Below, piece after piece: positions 33,761-42,515 of a DNA stretch of 64,000 bases. How positions within the stretch are numbered: position 1 is the stretch's first letter; every line of letters begins with the position of its first letter. Source of the DNA: Pseudomonas gingeri (GTDB lineage Bacteria > Pseudomonadota > Gammaproteobacteria > Pseudomonadales > Pseudomonadaceae). The stretch is taken from assembly GCF_013386165.1 (NCBI RefSeq), contig NZ_JACAOS010000012.1:124001-188000 (forward strand), read 5' to 3'. The notes under the pieces were generated by a model. It was not told the DNA's origin, made no database searches, and saw only the letters and a program-made list of their open reading frames with translations. A program made the position numbers and the translations under genes.

Positions 33761-35487
33761 TGGCCAGATCGCCCAATGCCAGCGTCGACAAGGCGATGGC
33801 TTGGGCAAGGACTGTCCTGAAGGGAAAGTTCCCCGCATGCCGTTACATCCATCAGGCCATCCAGCGCCACTTCGATGATGTCGCCGCCAGCCGTCTGAAG
33901 TCGTTCCCGTACAAGTTCGACCCCAAGAAGGCCGAGAAGAAGCTGCGCTTGATGCAGCTTCTGCCCCACACCAAAGGCGAGTGGGCGTTCAAGCGACAGC
34001 TGATCACCCTGGAGCCCTGGCAGTTGTTTGGCTTGGCCTGCACATTTGGCTGGGTCAAAAAGAAGGGTGGCTACCGCCGCTTCCGTGAAAGTTACTGGGA
34101 GGTCCCCAGGAAGAACGGGAAAAGCGTCATCGCCGCTGGCGTCGGTATCGGTATGTTCGTCGCCGATAACGAGTTTGGCGCCGAGGTCTACTCGGGCGCC
34201 ACAACCGAGAAGCAGGCCTGGGAAGTTTTCCGCCCCGCGCGATTGATGGTTCAGCGATCTCCAATGCTGATCGAGGCGGCCGGAATCGAGGTCAACGCCT
34301 CGAACATGAACATCCCGTCCGACAGTAGCCGCTTCGAGCCGCTGATCGGCAATCCGGGCGACGGAGCATCACCGTCCTGCGCGATCATCGACGAGTTCCA
34401 CGAGCACGATACGGCGGCTCAGTACGACACCATGCTGACCGGCATGGGCGCCCGTCGGCAACCGCTGATGTTCATCATCACCACTGCCGGCGCGAACATC
34501 GAGGGTCCGTGCTACGACAAGCGGCGCCAGGTGCTGGAGATGCTGGACGGCACCGTCCCTGACCCCGAATTGTTCGGCTACATCTGGACGCTCGATGAGG
34601 GGGACGATTGGACTGACCCGAAGAACCTGGCAAAGGCCAATCCGTGCATGGGTGTGTCGGTGTTCCAGGAGTACCTGGAGAGCCAGCTTGCCCGGGCGAT
34701 CCGGTCGGCTCGATTCACCAACACCTTCAAGACGAAGCATCTCAACCTTTGGGTGAGCGCGAAGGCAGGCTTTTTCAACGTTTCAAGCTGGCGCAACTGT
34801 GAAGATAAGACGCTGACCCTGGAGCAGTTCGAGGGGCAGGAATGCATTCTTGGCTTCGACCTGGCGCGCAAGCTCGACATGAACTCGATGTGCCGGCTGT
34901 TCTGGCGGGTGATCGATGGTCGGACGCATTACTACTGCATCGCGCCGCGCTTCTGGGTCCCAGAGGACACCGCTCACAACAGCGACAACCGCCGAATGGC
35001 TGAGCGCTTTCAGGCATGGATCAACTCCGGGCACTTGGATGTGACGGACGGCGCAGAGATCGACTACCGGGAGATCCTGGCCGAAGCCAAGGAGGCGAAC
35101 CACCTGGCGCCCGTTCGGGAATGCCCGATTGACCCACACGGCGCTACAGGCCTCAGTCACGACCTTGATGACGAGGGTTTCAACCCGGTCACGATCACCC
35201 AGAACTACACCAACATGTCCGACCCCATGAAGGAGCTGGAAGCCGCTATCGAGGCGGGCCGGTTCCACCATGACGGCAACCCAATCATGACCTGGTGTAT
35301 CGGCAACGTGATCGGCAAGTTCATGCACGGCAACGACGACGTGGTGCGCCCGATCAAGCAGGGCGATGACAACAAGATCGACGGCGCAGTGGCCCTGATC
35401 ATGACGATTGGGCGAGTGCTGGCCAATGCAAATCCAGAGGACACCCTCTCTGACCACATAACCAAACACGGAATCAGGACGCTCTAA
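33760..35487 (+). CDS. terL: Terminase large subunit
   Basis: A 575-residue packaging motor (Terminase_1 type). ATPase Walker A-like PRKNGKS (116-122), Walker B with IIDE (209-212) and a coupling ITTAG segment. The C-terminal nuclease part has [14 protein letters not shown] and further acidic residues. It overlaps the portal gene by one base. Confidence 0.95.
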   Translation: MARSPNASVDKAMAWARTVLKGKFPACRYIHQAIQRHFDDVAASRLKSFPYKFDPKKAEKKLRLMQLLPHTKGEWAFKRQLITLEPWQLFGLACTFGWVKKKGGYRRFRESYWEVPRKNGKSVIAAGVGIGMFVADNEFGAEVYSGATTEKQAWEVFRPARLMVQRSPMLIEAAGIEVNASNMNIPSDSSRFEPLIGNPGDGASPSCAIIDEFHEHDTAAQYDTMLTGMGARRQPLMFIITTAGANIEGPCYDKRRQVLEMLDGTVPDPELFGYIWTLDEGDDWTDPKNLAKANPCMGVSVFQEYLESQLARAIRSARFTNTFKTKHLNLWVSAKAGFFNVSSWRNCEDKTLTLEQFEGQECILGFDLARKLDMNSMCRLFWRVIDGRTHYYCIAPRFWVPEDTAHNSDNRRMAERFQAWINSGHLDVTDGAEIDYREILAEAKEANHLAPVRECPIDPHGATGLSHDLDDEGFNPVTITQNYTNMSDPMKELEAAIEAGRFHHDGNPIMTWCIGNVIGKFMHGNDDVVRPIKQGDDNKIDGAVALIMTIGRVLANANPEDTLSDHITKHGIRTL

Positions 35488-36713
35488 TGCGGCTACTCAA
35501 GAACATTGGACGGCTCATCGGCATGAAGGGCGATCCGCAGGTTATCGATACGCCGGAGAAGCTGGCCCAGGCCCTTGGGGCCGGGTACGAAAGCGATGCC
35601 GGGCAGCGGGTAACGACCACAAGCGCAATGCAGCAACTGGTGGTTTTCAACTGCGTGCGTGTGCTGGCCGAATCAATTGGGATGCTCCCGTGTCGACTGT
35701 ATAAGCAGACCGGTAGGGTTCGACTTCCTGCGACCGAGCATCGTCTGTTTCCGCTGCTATCCATGGCTCCGAATGGCTACATGACGGCCCAGGAGTTCTG
35801 GGAAATGTTGGTGGCGTGCCTTTGCTTGCGGGGTAATTTTTTCGCCTACAAGGTCGTGGTGCTGGGAAAGGTTGTCGAGCTTTTGCCGATCAATCCCGAC
35901 ATGGTCACCCCAAAGCTCAGGGACGACTGGACCGTTGAGTACACCGTCAGCTTCAGGTCCGGCACGCGAGTGCTTACCCAGGATGAGATATGGCATGTCC
36001 GGCTATTCACCCTGGACGGCCTGAACGGACTCAATCCAATTGCTTATGCCCGCCAGGCTCTCGGCCTGGGCCAGGCTATGGATGTTCATGCGGCAAAGCT
36101 GTTCACCAACGGCGCAGTGGCAAGCGGCGTTCTTTCTACCGACAACGCCTTGACGGACGAGGCATTTAACCGACTGAAGACGCAATTCAATGGCGAGCAT
36201 ATGGGCGTGGCGAACGCCTACAAGCCAATGATTCTGGAGCTGGGGTTGAATTGGAAGCCCATCAGCCTGAATGCCCAGGACACGCAGTTCATCGAGTCGA
36301 AAAAGCTCAGCGGCTCGCAGATCTGCGGCCTGTTCCGGGTGCCCCCACACCTGGTGGGTAGCATGGAGCAAATGACGCTCAACAATATCGAGCATATGGG
36401 CATGAGCTTCGTGAACTACTCGCTGGTTCCGATCATGACCCGCATTGAGCATCGCGTTCAGGTCGGCTTGCTCGACGAGAAAGACCGCCTCACGCACTAC
36501 GCCAAGTTCAATGCCGGCGCCCTGATGCGTGGCGACCTGAAGGGTCGTTACGAGTCGTACGGCAAGGGCATCCAGTGGGGGATTTTGAGCCCCAACGACT
36601 GCCGCGAACTGGAAGACGAAAACCCCCGCGAGGGCGGCGACATCTACCTCACCCCAATGAACATGACTACCAACCCAGAGGCTGCTGGCAATGCAGACAA
36701 AACAACGCCTTGA
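35487..36713 (+). CDS. Portal protein (HK97 family)
   Basis: A 408-residue dodecameric head portal. Typical segments: QQLVVFNCVRVLAESIGMLP, IWHVRLFTLDGLNGLNPIAY and SGSQICGLFRVPPHLVGSME. It overlaps the protease gene by 23 bp. Confidence 0.94.
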   Translation: MRLLKNIGRLIGMKGDPQVIDTPEKLAQALGAGYESDAGQRVTTTSAMQQLVVFNCVRVLAESIGMLPCRLYKQTGRVRLPATEHRLFPLLSMAPNGYMTAQEFWEMLVACLCLRGNFFAYKVVVLGKVVELLPINPDMVTPKLRDDWTVEYTVSFRSGTRVLTQDEIWHVRLFTLDGLNGLNPIAYARQALGLGQAMDVHAAKLFTNGAVASGVLSTDNALTDEAFNRLKTQFNGEHMGVANAYKPMILELGLNWKPISLNAQDTQFIESKKLSGSQICGLFRVPPHLVGSMEQMTLNNIEHMGMSFVNYSLVPIMTRIEHRVQVGLLDEKDRLTHYAKFNAGALMRGDLKGRYESYGKGIQWGILSPNDCRELEDENPREGGDIYLTPMNMTTNPEAAGNADKTTP

Positions 36714-37344
36714 TCTGCCGCTGACCATCAAGTCGGTCAGCGACAGCGGCGAGTTCGAAGGATATGGCTCGGTGTTCGGCGTCGAGGACAGCTATGGCGA
36801 CGTGGTGGTGCGCGGCGCGTTTGCGGCCACCTTGGCCAAGTGGAAAGAGAAGGGCCGTCTTCCGGCCATGCTCTGGCAGCACAACATGAGTGAGCCTATC
36901 GGCATCTACACCGAGATGCGCGAAGACGACACCGGCCTGTACGTCAAGGGCCAGTTGCTTATTGATGCCGATCCACTGGCCAAGCGTGCCCATGGCCATA
37001 TGAAGGCTGGCAGCCTGACTGGCATGTCCATCGGCTACATCCTCGACGATTACGAATACGACAAGGAAAAGGGCGTTTGGATTCTGAAGGCAATCGACCT
37101 GTGGGAAGTCTCCCTGGTCACCTTTCCGGCCAACGATGAAGCCCGGATCACTGACGTGAAATCTCTGCTGGCCCGCGGCGAAACACCGCCGCCCAGCAAA
37201 GTGGAGCGAGCCCTTCGAGAGGTTGGGTTTTCTGGCTCCCAGGCCAAGGCCTTCATGGCCAAAGGCTACGGCGCAGTTTCACCGCGAGAGGCGGGTGCCG
37301 ACGAAGCACTGCAATCCCTTAAATCACTTATGAATCGAATGTAA
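36691..37344 (+). CDS. Prohead protease (HK97 family, S78)
   Basis: A 217-residue maturation protease. It shows GEFEGYGSVFGVEDSYGDVV, MLWQHNMSEPIGIY (catalytic His) and SLTGMSIGY (catalytic Ser), followed by WEVSLVTFPANDEARI. It removes the delta scaffold from the capsid protein. Confidence 0.93.
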   Translation: MQTKQRLDLPLTIKSVSDSGEFEGYGSVFGVEDSYGDVVVRGAFAATLAKWKEKGRLPAMLWQHNMSEPIGIYTEMREDDTGLYVKGQLLIDADPLAKRAHGHMKAGSLTGMSIGYILDDYEYDKEKGVWILKAIDLWEVSLVTFPANDEARITDVKSLLARGETPPPSKVERALREVGFSGSQAKAFMAKGYGAVSPREAGADEALQSLKSLMNRM

Positions 37345-37354
37345 GGAGCCTCTC

Positions 37355-38560
37355 ATGGCTGTTGAATTGAAAGATGTACAGGAAGTCACTGAAGCCCTCG
37401 GTAAGAAGTTCGACGAGTTCAAGGCAGCCAACGACAAGCGTATTGATGGCTTGGAGGCCGAGAAAGGCAAGCTGTCTGGCCAGGTCGACACGCTCAACGA
37501 GAAGTTGAGCGAACTGGACGAGCTGAAAAGCGGCCTGGAAAAAGAGCTGCTGGCGCTCAAGCGTCCGGATGGCACCGGCACAAAGGCCGCCAGTGAGCAC
37601 AAGACCGCATTCATGCAGTTCGTGCGCAAGGGTATCGAGACCGGCCTGGGCGAACTGCAGGCCAAGGCATTGCAGGTCGGCGTTGATGCTGATGGCGGTT
37701 TCGCGGTTCCTGAAGAACTGGACCGCAGCATCATCGAACTGCTGCGCGATACATCGCCTATGCGTCAGGTCTGCAATCAGATCACCGTGGGTAGCCCAGA
37801 CTACAAGCGCCTGGTGAACCTCGGCGGCAACGGCGCGGGCTGGGTAGGTGAAACCGATCCTCGTCCGACAACCAACACTCCTAAGCTCGGCAACATTTCT
37901 GCGTTTATGGGTGAGCTGTACGCCAACCCACAAGCCACTCAGACCAGCCTTGACGACATCTTCTTCGATGCTGAGGGCTGGTTGAATGGCGAGGTTGCTC
38001 GCGATTTCGCCGAGAAGGAAGGCAATGCTTTCCTGAAAGGCGATGGTGTGAACAAGCCAAAAGGTCTGCTGGCTTATGGTCTGGACCTGAAAGACGACGA
38101 AGCTCGCGCCTTCGGCGTGCTGCAGAAGCTCGTGAGCGGCACCGCCGGTGCGATCACTGGCGACAGCCTGATCAACCTGATTCACGCTCTCAAGGCGGGC
38201 TATCGCGCCAACGGCACCTGGATGATGGGCAACCTGACCGTTGCCTACGTTCGCAAGCTGAAGGACAGTGAGGGCAACTACCTGTGGCGCCCAGGCCTGG
38301 AAGCTGGCGCACCCTCGGTCCTGCTGGGTTACGGCATCACCGAAAGCGAAGACATGCCAGATGTTGCGGCTGATGCCAATGCCATCGCATTTGGTGACTT
38401 CAAGCGCGCCTACACCGTGGTGGACCGCATCGGTACCCGCGTCCTGCGCGACCCGTACACCAACAAGCCGTTCGTTGGCTTCTACACCACCAAGCGCGTC
38501 GGCGGCATGCTGGTCGACTCCCAGGCTGTGAAGATTCTCACCCTGAGCGCCGCTGCCTAA
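37355..38560 (+). CDS. Major capsid protein (HK97 fold)
   Basis: A 401-residue protein. Residues 1-110 are a coiled-coil delta scaffold (FDEFKAANDKRIDGLEAEKG and following). The mature HK97-fold part begins near 115, with DADGGFAVPEELDRSIIELL and the C-terminal RIGTRVLRDPYTNKPFVGFY. It lies 10 bp after the protease gene. Confidence 0.95.
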   Translation: MAVELKDVQEVTEALGKKFDEFKAANDKRIDGLEAEKGKLSGQVDTLNEKLSELDELKSGLEKELLALKRPDGTGTKAASEHKTAFMQFVRKGIETGLGELQAKALQVGVDADGGFAVPEELDRSIIELLRDTSPMRQVCNQITVGSPDYKRLVNLGGNGAGWVGETDPRPTTNTPKLGNISAFMGELYANPQATQTSLDDIFFDAEGWLNGEVARDFAEKEGNAFLKGDGVNKPKGLLAYGLDLKDDEARAFGVLQKLVSGTAGAITGDSLINLIHALKAGYRANGTWMMGNLTVAYVRKLKDSEGNYLWRPGLEAGAPSVLLGYGITESEDMPDVAADANAIAFGDFKRAYTVVDRIGTRVLRDPYTNKPFVGFYTTKRVGGMLVDSQAVKILTLSAAA

Positions 38561-38601
38561 ATGGGCGGGCGCCTACGGGCGCCCAGCCTGCTGGAGGATT
38601 T

Positions 38602-39015
38602 ATGCCGATCATTATTGTGAAAAAGCCGTTCCCATTCTCTGCGGATGGCAACCATGTAGTCGAGGTTGCGGCCGGCGAGCAGGATGTATCTGATCGTTGC
38701 GCGCTGGTTGCCGTCGAGCACCTTGGCGTGGCGTCCTACCTCGGCCAACTGGACGCCAATGGTCTGAAGCTGGATGGTCCGACGATTGTCGAGTTTGTAT
38801 CTGCCGGCTACCTGGCAGTGAACTACCCGCCTGAGGGCTACGCGTCGCGCAGCACGCAGGAAGAAATCGACGTAGCGGTCGAGGCGCAGAAAGAAACCGA
38901 CCCGCTCAAGATGAAAGTTCCTGATCTGAAGGCGTGGCTCACCGGCAAGGGGATCGAGTTCGATCCGTCCGCCAACAAAGAGGCGCTTCAGGCGCTGGTG
39001 CCAAAGGGTGATTGA
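38602..39015 (+). CDS. Hypothetical head-region protein
   Basis: A 137-residue protein after the capsid gene, with GGAGG before the start. The N-terminal half is strand-rich. The C-terminus (LKMKVPDLKAWLTGKGIEFD, then EALQALVPKGD) resembles a SAP or Rho-N-like helix-extended-helix motif. Possibly a head accessory protein; this is inferred from position. Confidence 0.7.
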   Translation: MPIIIVKKPFPFSADGNHVVEVAAGEQDVSDRCALVAVEHLGVASYLGQLDANGLKLDGPTIVEFVSAGYLAVNYPPEGYASRSTQEEIDVAVEAQKETDPLKMKVPDLKAWLTGKGIEFDPSANKEALQALVPKGD

Positions 39016-39325
39016 TCTGCCCATCGTCAAGGCTCACTTGCGGGTCGACCATGACGACGAGGATGCGTTGATTCAGGGCTACACGGATGCAGCCCTCAGC
39101 GCTTTCGAGACCTGGACCAATCGAACACTGATAGATCCGGATGAGGTGCTGCCGGATCCTGTCGGAAATGCGCTCCTGATGACCAAGAGCATAAAGCAGG
39201 GGGCCTTCCTGCTTATTGGTCACTGGTACAGCAATCGTGAAACTGTGGTGACCGGCACAATTGCCACGGACCTACCGCTGGCAACCAACGCGCTCTGGAA
39301 GCCTCACCGCTGGGTGAATGTATGA
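39008..39325 (+). CDS. Head-tail connector (gp6-like)
   Basis: A 105-residue protein with the gp6 pattern VKAHLRVDHDDEDALIQGYT, DAALSAFETWTNRTL and KQGAFLLIGHWYSNRETV. It forms the ring below the portal. GTG start overlapping the upstream gene by 8 bp. Confidence 0.88.
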   Translation: MIDLPIVKAHLRVDHDDEDALIQGYTDAALSAFETWTNRTLIDPDEVLPDPVGNALLMTKSIKQGAFLLIGHWYSNRETVVTGTIATDLPLATNALWKPHRWVNV

Positions 39326-39657
39326 GAGCTGGCGATCTGCGGCACAGCATTCAGTTCCAGGCTCTGAAAGCTGGCGTTGACCCTGAAACCCAGGAGCCAA
39401 CACCGGGAGCGTGGGTTGATATCGTCAAATTATGGTCGGCCATCAAACCGCTCAGTGGTCGCGAGTTCATCGCGGCCCAGGCCGTGCAATCCGAAGTTGT
39501 TGGTCGCCTGGTCATCCGGCGGCGGCCCGGCATTACCGCGTCGATGCGCGGCGTTTATCGTGGCGAGATCTACAACATCCAGGGGGTTCTCCCTGATCCA
39601 GATTCGGGCCTTGATTATCTGACGCTTCCCTACTCGCTCGGAGTGAACGATGGCTGA
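39322..39657 (+). CDS. Head-closure / head-tail adaptor protein
   Basis: A 111-residue protein starting MRAGDLRHSIQFQALK, with WSAIKPLSGREFIAAQAVQS and a C-terminal YLTLPYSLGV, matching the HK97-type head-closure family (SPP1 gp16-like). 4-bp overlap upstream. Confidence 0.88.
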   Translation: MRAGDLRHSIQFQALKAGVDPETQEPTPGAWVDIVKLWSAIKPLSGREFIAAQAVQSEVVGRLVIRRRPGITASMRGVYRGEIYNIQGVLPDPDSGLDYLTLPYSLGVNDG

Positions 39658-40135
39658 TGAGATCCAGTTCAGCATGATCGGCGTCGACAGCCTGCTTTCA
39701 AAGCTGGCCACGGTGAACGAAGAGGTGAAGCGCAAGACCGGCCGCGCGGCGCTTCGTCGAGCAGCTGAGGTGGTGGCCGGTCACTTCAGGGAGGGCGCGC
39801 GCCGTTGGGACGACCCTGAGACCGGCCGATCCATCGCTGACAACATCGTGCTCCGCTGGAACGGACGATTGTTCCGGAGCACCGGGAGCCTTGGGTTCCG
39901 GATCGGGGTCCTGCACGGCGCGGTGCTGAAGAAGGGCGGCGGCAAGGAAGTCAACGACCCGACCCCGCACTGGCGCCTTCTCGAGTTCGGCACCGAACAC
40001 ATCGCCGCCGACCCGGTCGCCCGCCCGGCGCTTGAGGATCATATCGGCGAAGTCACAAACGAGTTTGTCACCCAGTTCGAGAAGGGGCTTGACCGTGCTA
40101 TTCGCCGGCGCGCCGCGAGCGACAGGAGCAGCTGA
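39650..40135 (+). CDS. HK97 gp10-family protein
   Basis: A 161-residue putative neck or tail component of the HK97-gp10 family: GVDSLLSKLATVNEEVKRKT, GRAALRRAAEVVAGHFREGA and the C-terminal HWRLLEFGTEHIAADPVARP. It overlaps both neighbours by a few bases. Confidence 0.88.
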   Translation: MADEIQFSMIGVDSLLSKLATVNEEVKRKTGRAALRRAAEVVAGHFREGARRWDDPETGRSIADNIVLRWNGRLFRSTGSLGFRIGVLHGAVLKKGGGKEVNDPTPHWRLLEFGTEHIAADPVARPALEDHIGEVTNEFVTQFEKGLDRAIRRRAASDRSS

Positions 40136-40497
40136 TGTTTGCACCGATCAATGCTGTATGTGCAAAGGACGCCGGCGTTATCGCGCTGCTTGGCATGCCC
40201 ATGCGGCTCTACCCGTTCGGCGATGCACCCCAAGACGGACAGAAGCCATACGCGGTCTGGCAGACCATTGGTGGCAGCCCTGAGAACTACTTGGCCGGGC
40301 GGCCAGACGTGGATGGCTACCGACTTCAGGTCGATGTCTACGCAGCCACTGGGCCGTCTGCCCGTGCTGTCGCGAAGGCCATCCGTGACGCGATCGAGCT
40401 TCACGCATACATCACCCGGTGGGGCGGCGATGGCCGAGACCCTGCAACGAAGAACTACCGGTACAGCTTCGACGTGAGCTGGCTGGTTGCGCGATAA
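40135..40497 (+). CDS. Tail completion protein (DUF3168)
   Basis: A 120-residue protein with the DUF3168 / gpU-like pattern: [20 protein letters not shown] and [20 protein letters not shown]. Likely the tail terminator at the head end of the tail tube. Confidence 0.87.
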   Translation: MFAPINAVCAKDAGVIALLGMPMRLYPFGDAPQDGQKPYAVWQTIGGSPENYLAGRPDVDGYRLQVDVYAATGPSARAVAKAIRDAIELHAYITRWGGDGRDPATKNYRYSFDVSWLVAR

Positions 40498-40513
40498 CCC
40501 AGCACCGAAAACA

Positions 40514-40536
40514 AACCCGCCCTGTGCGGGTTTTTT
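40514..40536 (+). terminator. Terminator before the tail tube gene
   Basis: AACCCGC / GCGGGTT stem, 5-nt loop, then six T. The sequence after it (ATTGTCTG) and the downstream RBS resemble those at 42477 and 52929. Confidence 0.8.
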
Positions 40537-40564
40537 ATTGTCTGAAAACCCGCAGGAGTTAAAT

Positions 40565-41299
40565 ATGTCAATTCTCACGCAGGGCACCCAGGTGTTCGTC
40601 CTTGCTCCAACTGTTGTCGATCCGAAGGTGTTCGAGGTCCTGGAGATCGAGTGTGCAACCGCCTTCAGCCCTGGTGGCAACCCGGCCGACCAGATCGAAG
40701 ACACCTGTCTGTCCAATACGACCCGCAGCTACATGCGTGGCTTGCGCACCCCGGGCCAGGCATCCCTGACATTGAACGCTGATCCGCGCAACGCCTCTCA
40801 CGTCCGCCTCCATCAGCTGTCCGAGGATGACAGCATCGAGAGCCTGCGCTGGGTGGTTGGTTGGTCCGACGGCAAGGATGTCTTCCCGACAGTCGCGCCT
40901 TCCGGCTCGCTCACCAGCATCAATATCACCGCCGGTGGCACTGGTTACGCCTCGGCCCCGAATGTGTCTCTGACTGGCGGCGGCGGTACCGGTGCGACTG
41001 CTACGGCAAGCGTTACCGCTGGCGAAGTCACGAGCATCACCATCACCAACCCTGGCAGCGGCTACACATCGGCACCGGCCGTGGCCTTCAGCGGTGGTGG
41101 CGGCGGCACCGGAGCGGCCGCTACGGCGATCCTGGGCGCCGGCGATGACTTCGTTCTGCCGAGCACCCGGACCTGGTTCCTGTTCGACGGTTACGTTTCG
41201 GACTTCCCATTCGACTTCGCAGCGAACACTGTGGTTACCACTGCGGCCACGATCCAGCGCTCTGGCGGCAGCGCCTGGTTGCGTAAGGTGATTGCATAA
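40565..41299 (+). CDS. Tail tube protein with inserted glycine-rich repeats
   Basis: A 244-residue major tail protein. ATG 40565 follows CAGGAG. Residues 1-110 and 193-244 fit a phage tube protein. Residues about 116-192 hold two 38-residue repeats ([20 protein letters not shown] and [20 protein letters not shown], each followed by a GGGGTGA run), a strand-rich module that may decorate the outside of the tube. One base overlaps the next gene. Confidence 0.85.
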   Translation: MSILTQGTQVFVLAPTVVDPKVFEVLEIECATAFSPGGNPADQIEDTCLSNTTRSYMRGLRTPGQASLTLNADPRNASHVRLHQLSEDDSIESLRWVVGWSDGKDVFPTVAPSGSLTSINITAGGTGYASAPNVSLTGGGGTGATATASVTAGEVTSITITNPGSGYTSAPAVAFSGGGGGTGAAATAILGAGDDFVLPSTRTWFLFDGYVSDFPFDFAANTVVTTAATIQRSGGSAWLRKVIA

Positions 41300-41655
41300 T
41301 GGAACTCAGCATTGCAAATCTGAAGAGCTCCAAGGCGTTCACGTCAAAGCCGGTGCAGAAGGAAATCGTGTGGGAGAGCGAGGGTGTGGAGCACAAGTTC
41401 ACTACCTTCATTCGCCCGCTGTCATACCAGACCGCCGTCGGCGACATCGCCTCGCACCGCGGTGATGACTTCCTGGCGTCGCGTATTGCGTCCAGCATCT
41501 GCGATGCGGACGGCAAGGCGGTTTTCACCGTTGCCGATTTGACAGGTGAGAACGATCCGGAGCGCGGCGCCATTGATGCCGCGCTGACCAACCTGTTGCT
41601 GATCGCCATCGGCGAGGTTCAGAACGCGGGAAAGACGAAGCCCTCGGCGACCTAG
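41299..41655 (+). CDS. Tail assembly chaperone G
   Basis: A 118-residue protein in the lambda gpG position between tube and tape measure ([40 protein letters not shown]). A GGGAAAG slippery heptamer at 41628-41634 lies in the right phase for -1 frameshifting into the next frame, giving a G-T fusion of about 212 residues. Confidence 0.83.
   Translation: MELSIANLKSSKAFTSKPVQKEIVWESEGVEHKFTTFIRPLSYQTAVGDIASHRGDDFLASRIASSICDADGKAVFTVADLTGENDPERGAIDAALTNLLLIAIGEVQNAGKTKPSAT
41628..41634 (+). other. Programmed -1 frameshift site GGGAAAG
   Basis: In the G frame it reads G-GGA-AAG, the X-XXY-YYZ phase required. Lambda uses the same heptamer for G/GT. After the shift the -1 frame stays open to 41936 and reads ...GKDEALGDLDELWCELVM and on into the T frame. 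Confidence 0.82.
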
Positions 41656-41936
41656 ATGAGCTTTGGTGCGAGCTGGTGATGAATGGCATCGGCGGCCGCA
41701 CCGTTGCCGAGGCACAGGAAAACATCAGCTATCCCGAGTTCATGCTCTGGTGCAAGTACCGGGGCAAGCGCGGATCCCTGAACCTGGGCATGAGGGTTGA
41801 GGTGGCCTCGGCCAGGCTTGCCGCGCTGTACGCCAACATGAAGGCCGGCAAGCCTGATTTCAGGATTGAGGACTTTTCACCACACACGGATGTGCCGGTG
41901 GAGACTCTTGAGGGGGCAATTGCTACTTGGGTCTGA
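41629..41936 (+). CDS. Tail assembly T domain (made as G-T fusion)
   Basis: The -1 frame after the slippery site encodes about 100 residues, including GRTVAEAQENISYPEFMLWC and KYRGKRGSLNLGMRVEVASA, the T-domain pattern of lambda-like chaperones. It has no convincing RBS of its own at the internal ATG (41676), which fits expression by frameshift. Confidence 0.78.
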
Positions 41937-42000
41937 TGCGCGTTTTGGAGCTTTGCACCGACAGTGCTAGATTGCCTTGGTTCTTTTGGAGTAGGGCGTC

Positions 42001-42462
42001 ATGATGACATTGAAGTGCAGAAGCTGTTCGGCGATATATCCTGTTGGTGATGCTGTTTGCCCGAGTTGCTTGAAAACTAACTCGGGCTTGTCTGGTTTGG
42101 CAAAATCTTCGATAAAGTTTTTTGCAGTTTTTTTTGCTGCCACGGCTTTATTTTTTTGGATTTTTGATTTTGGAAAGTCCAATGATAAAGATGCTTCTGT
42201 TGGTGAGCCGAAAATAATAGCAAGCGCTTTTTCTGCGGTAAGGTCGAAGTTAAAAGATCCAGAAAGTGCGGTGTTTGGTCATTTGACTAGATATTCTACT
42301 GGCAGTGCTCAGAATGTTGTTTGCGGAACGGTAAATTCTAAAAATGGCTTTGGTGGGTACGCTGGCGTAAAAAAGTTTTTGTTTCATTACGAGAAATCAT
42401 CTGTTGTTTTTGATGATGGGGGTGGTGATTTTTCTACCTCTTGGAATTTACTGTGTCGATAG
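42001..42462 (+). CDS. Moron: low-GC zinc-ribbon membrane protein
   Basis: A 153-residue protein. The N-terminal zinc ribbon (CRSC...CPSC, residues 6-23) is followed by a membrane segment (FFAVFFAATALFFWIF, about 39-56) and a C-terminal domain (FSAVRSKLKDPESAVFGHLT, NVVCGTVNSKNGFGGYAGVK). GC is visibly lower than in its neighbours. A weak promoter (TTGGAG, 17 bp, TAGATT, 41945-41973) lies before it and a terminator after it. It interrupts the tail operon between chaperone and tape measure, so it is probably expressed from the prophage. Function unknown. Confidence 0.75.
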   Translation: MMTLKCRSCSAIYPVGDAVCPSCLKTNSGLSGLAKSSIKFFAVFFAATALFFWIFDFGKSNDKDASVGEPKIIASAFSAVRSKLKDPESAVFGHLTRYSTGSAQNVVCGTVNSKNGFGGYAGVKKFLFHYEKSSVVFDDGGGDFSTSWNLLCR

Positions 42463-42476
42463 ATGTTCGACAATAG

Positions 42477-42499
42477 ACCCGCCTAGTGCGGGTTTTTTT
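42477..42499 (+). terminator. Terminator between the moron and the tape measure gene
   Basis: ACCCGC / GCGGGT stem, loop CTAGT, then seven T. It is similar in sequence to the hairpins at 40514 and 52929 and lies just before the RBS of the tape measure gene. Confidence 0.82.
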
Positions 42500-42515
42500 A
42501 TGTCTGGAGAAAAGT

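Noticed and set aside
40910..41145. Repeats in the tail tube gene considered as a CRISPR-like or other DNA repeat array
   Set aside because: The similarity is at protein level, in frame and imperfect in DNA. There are only two units and no spacer structure.
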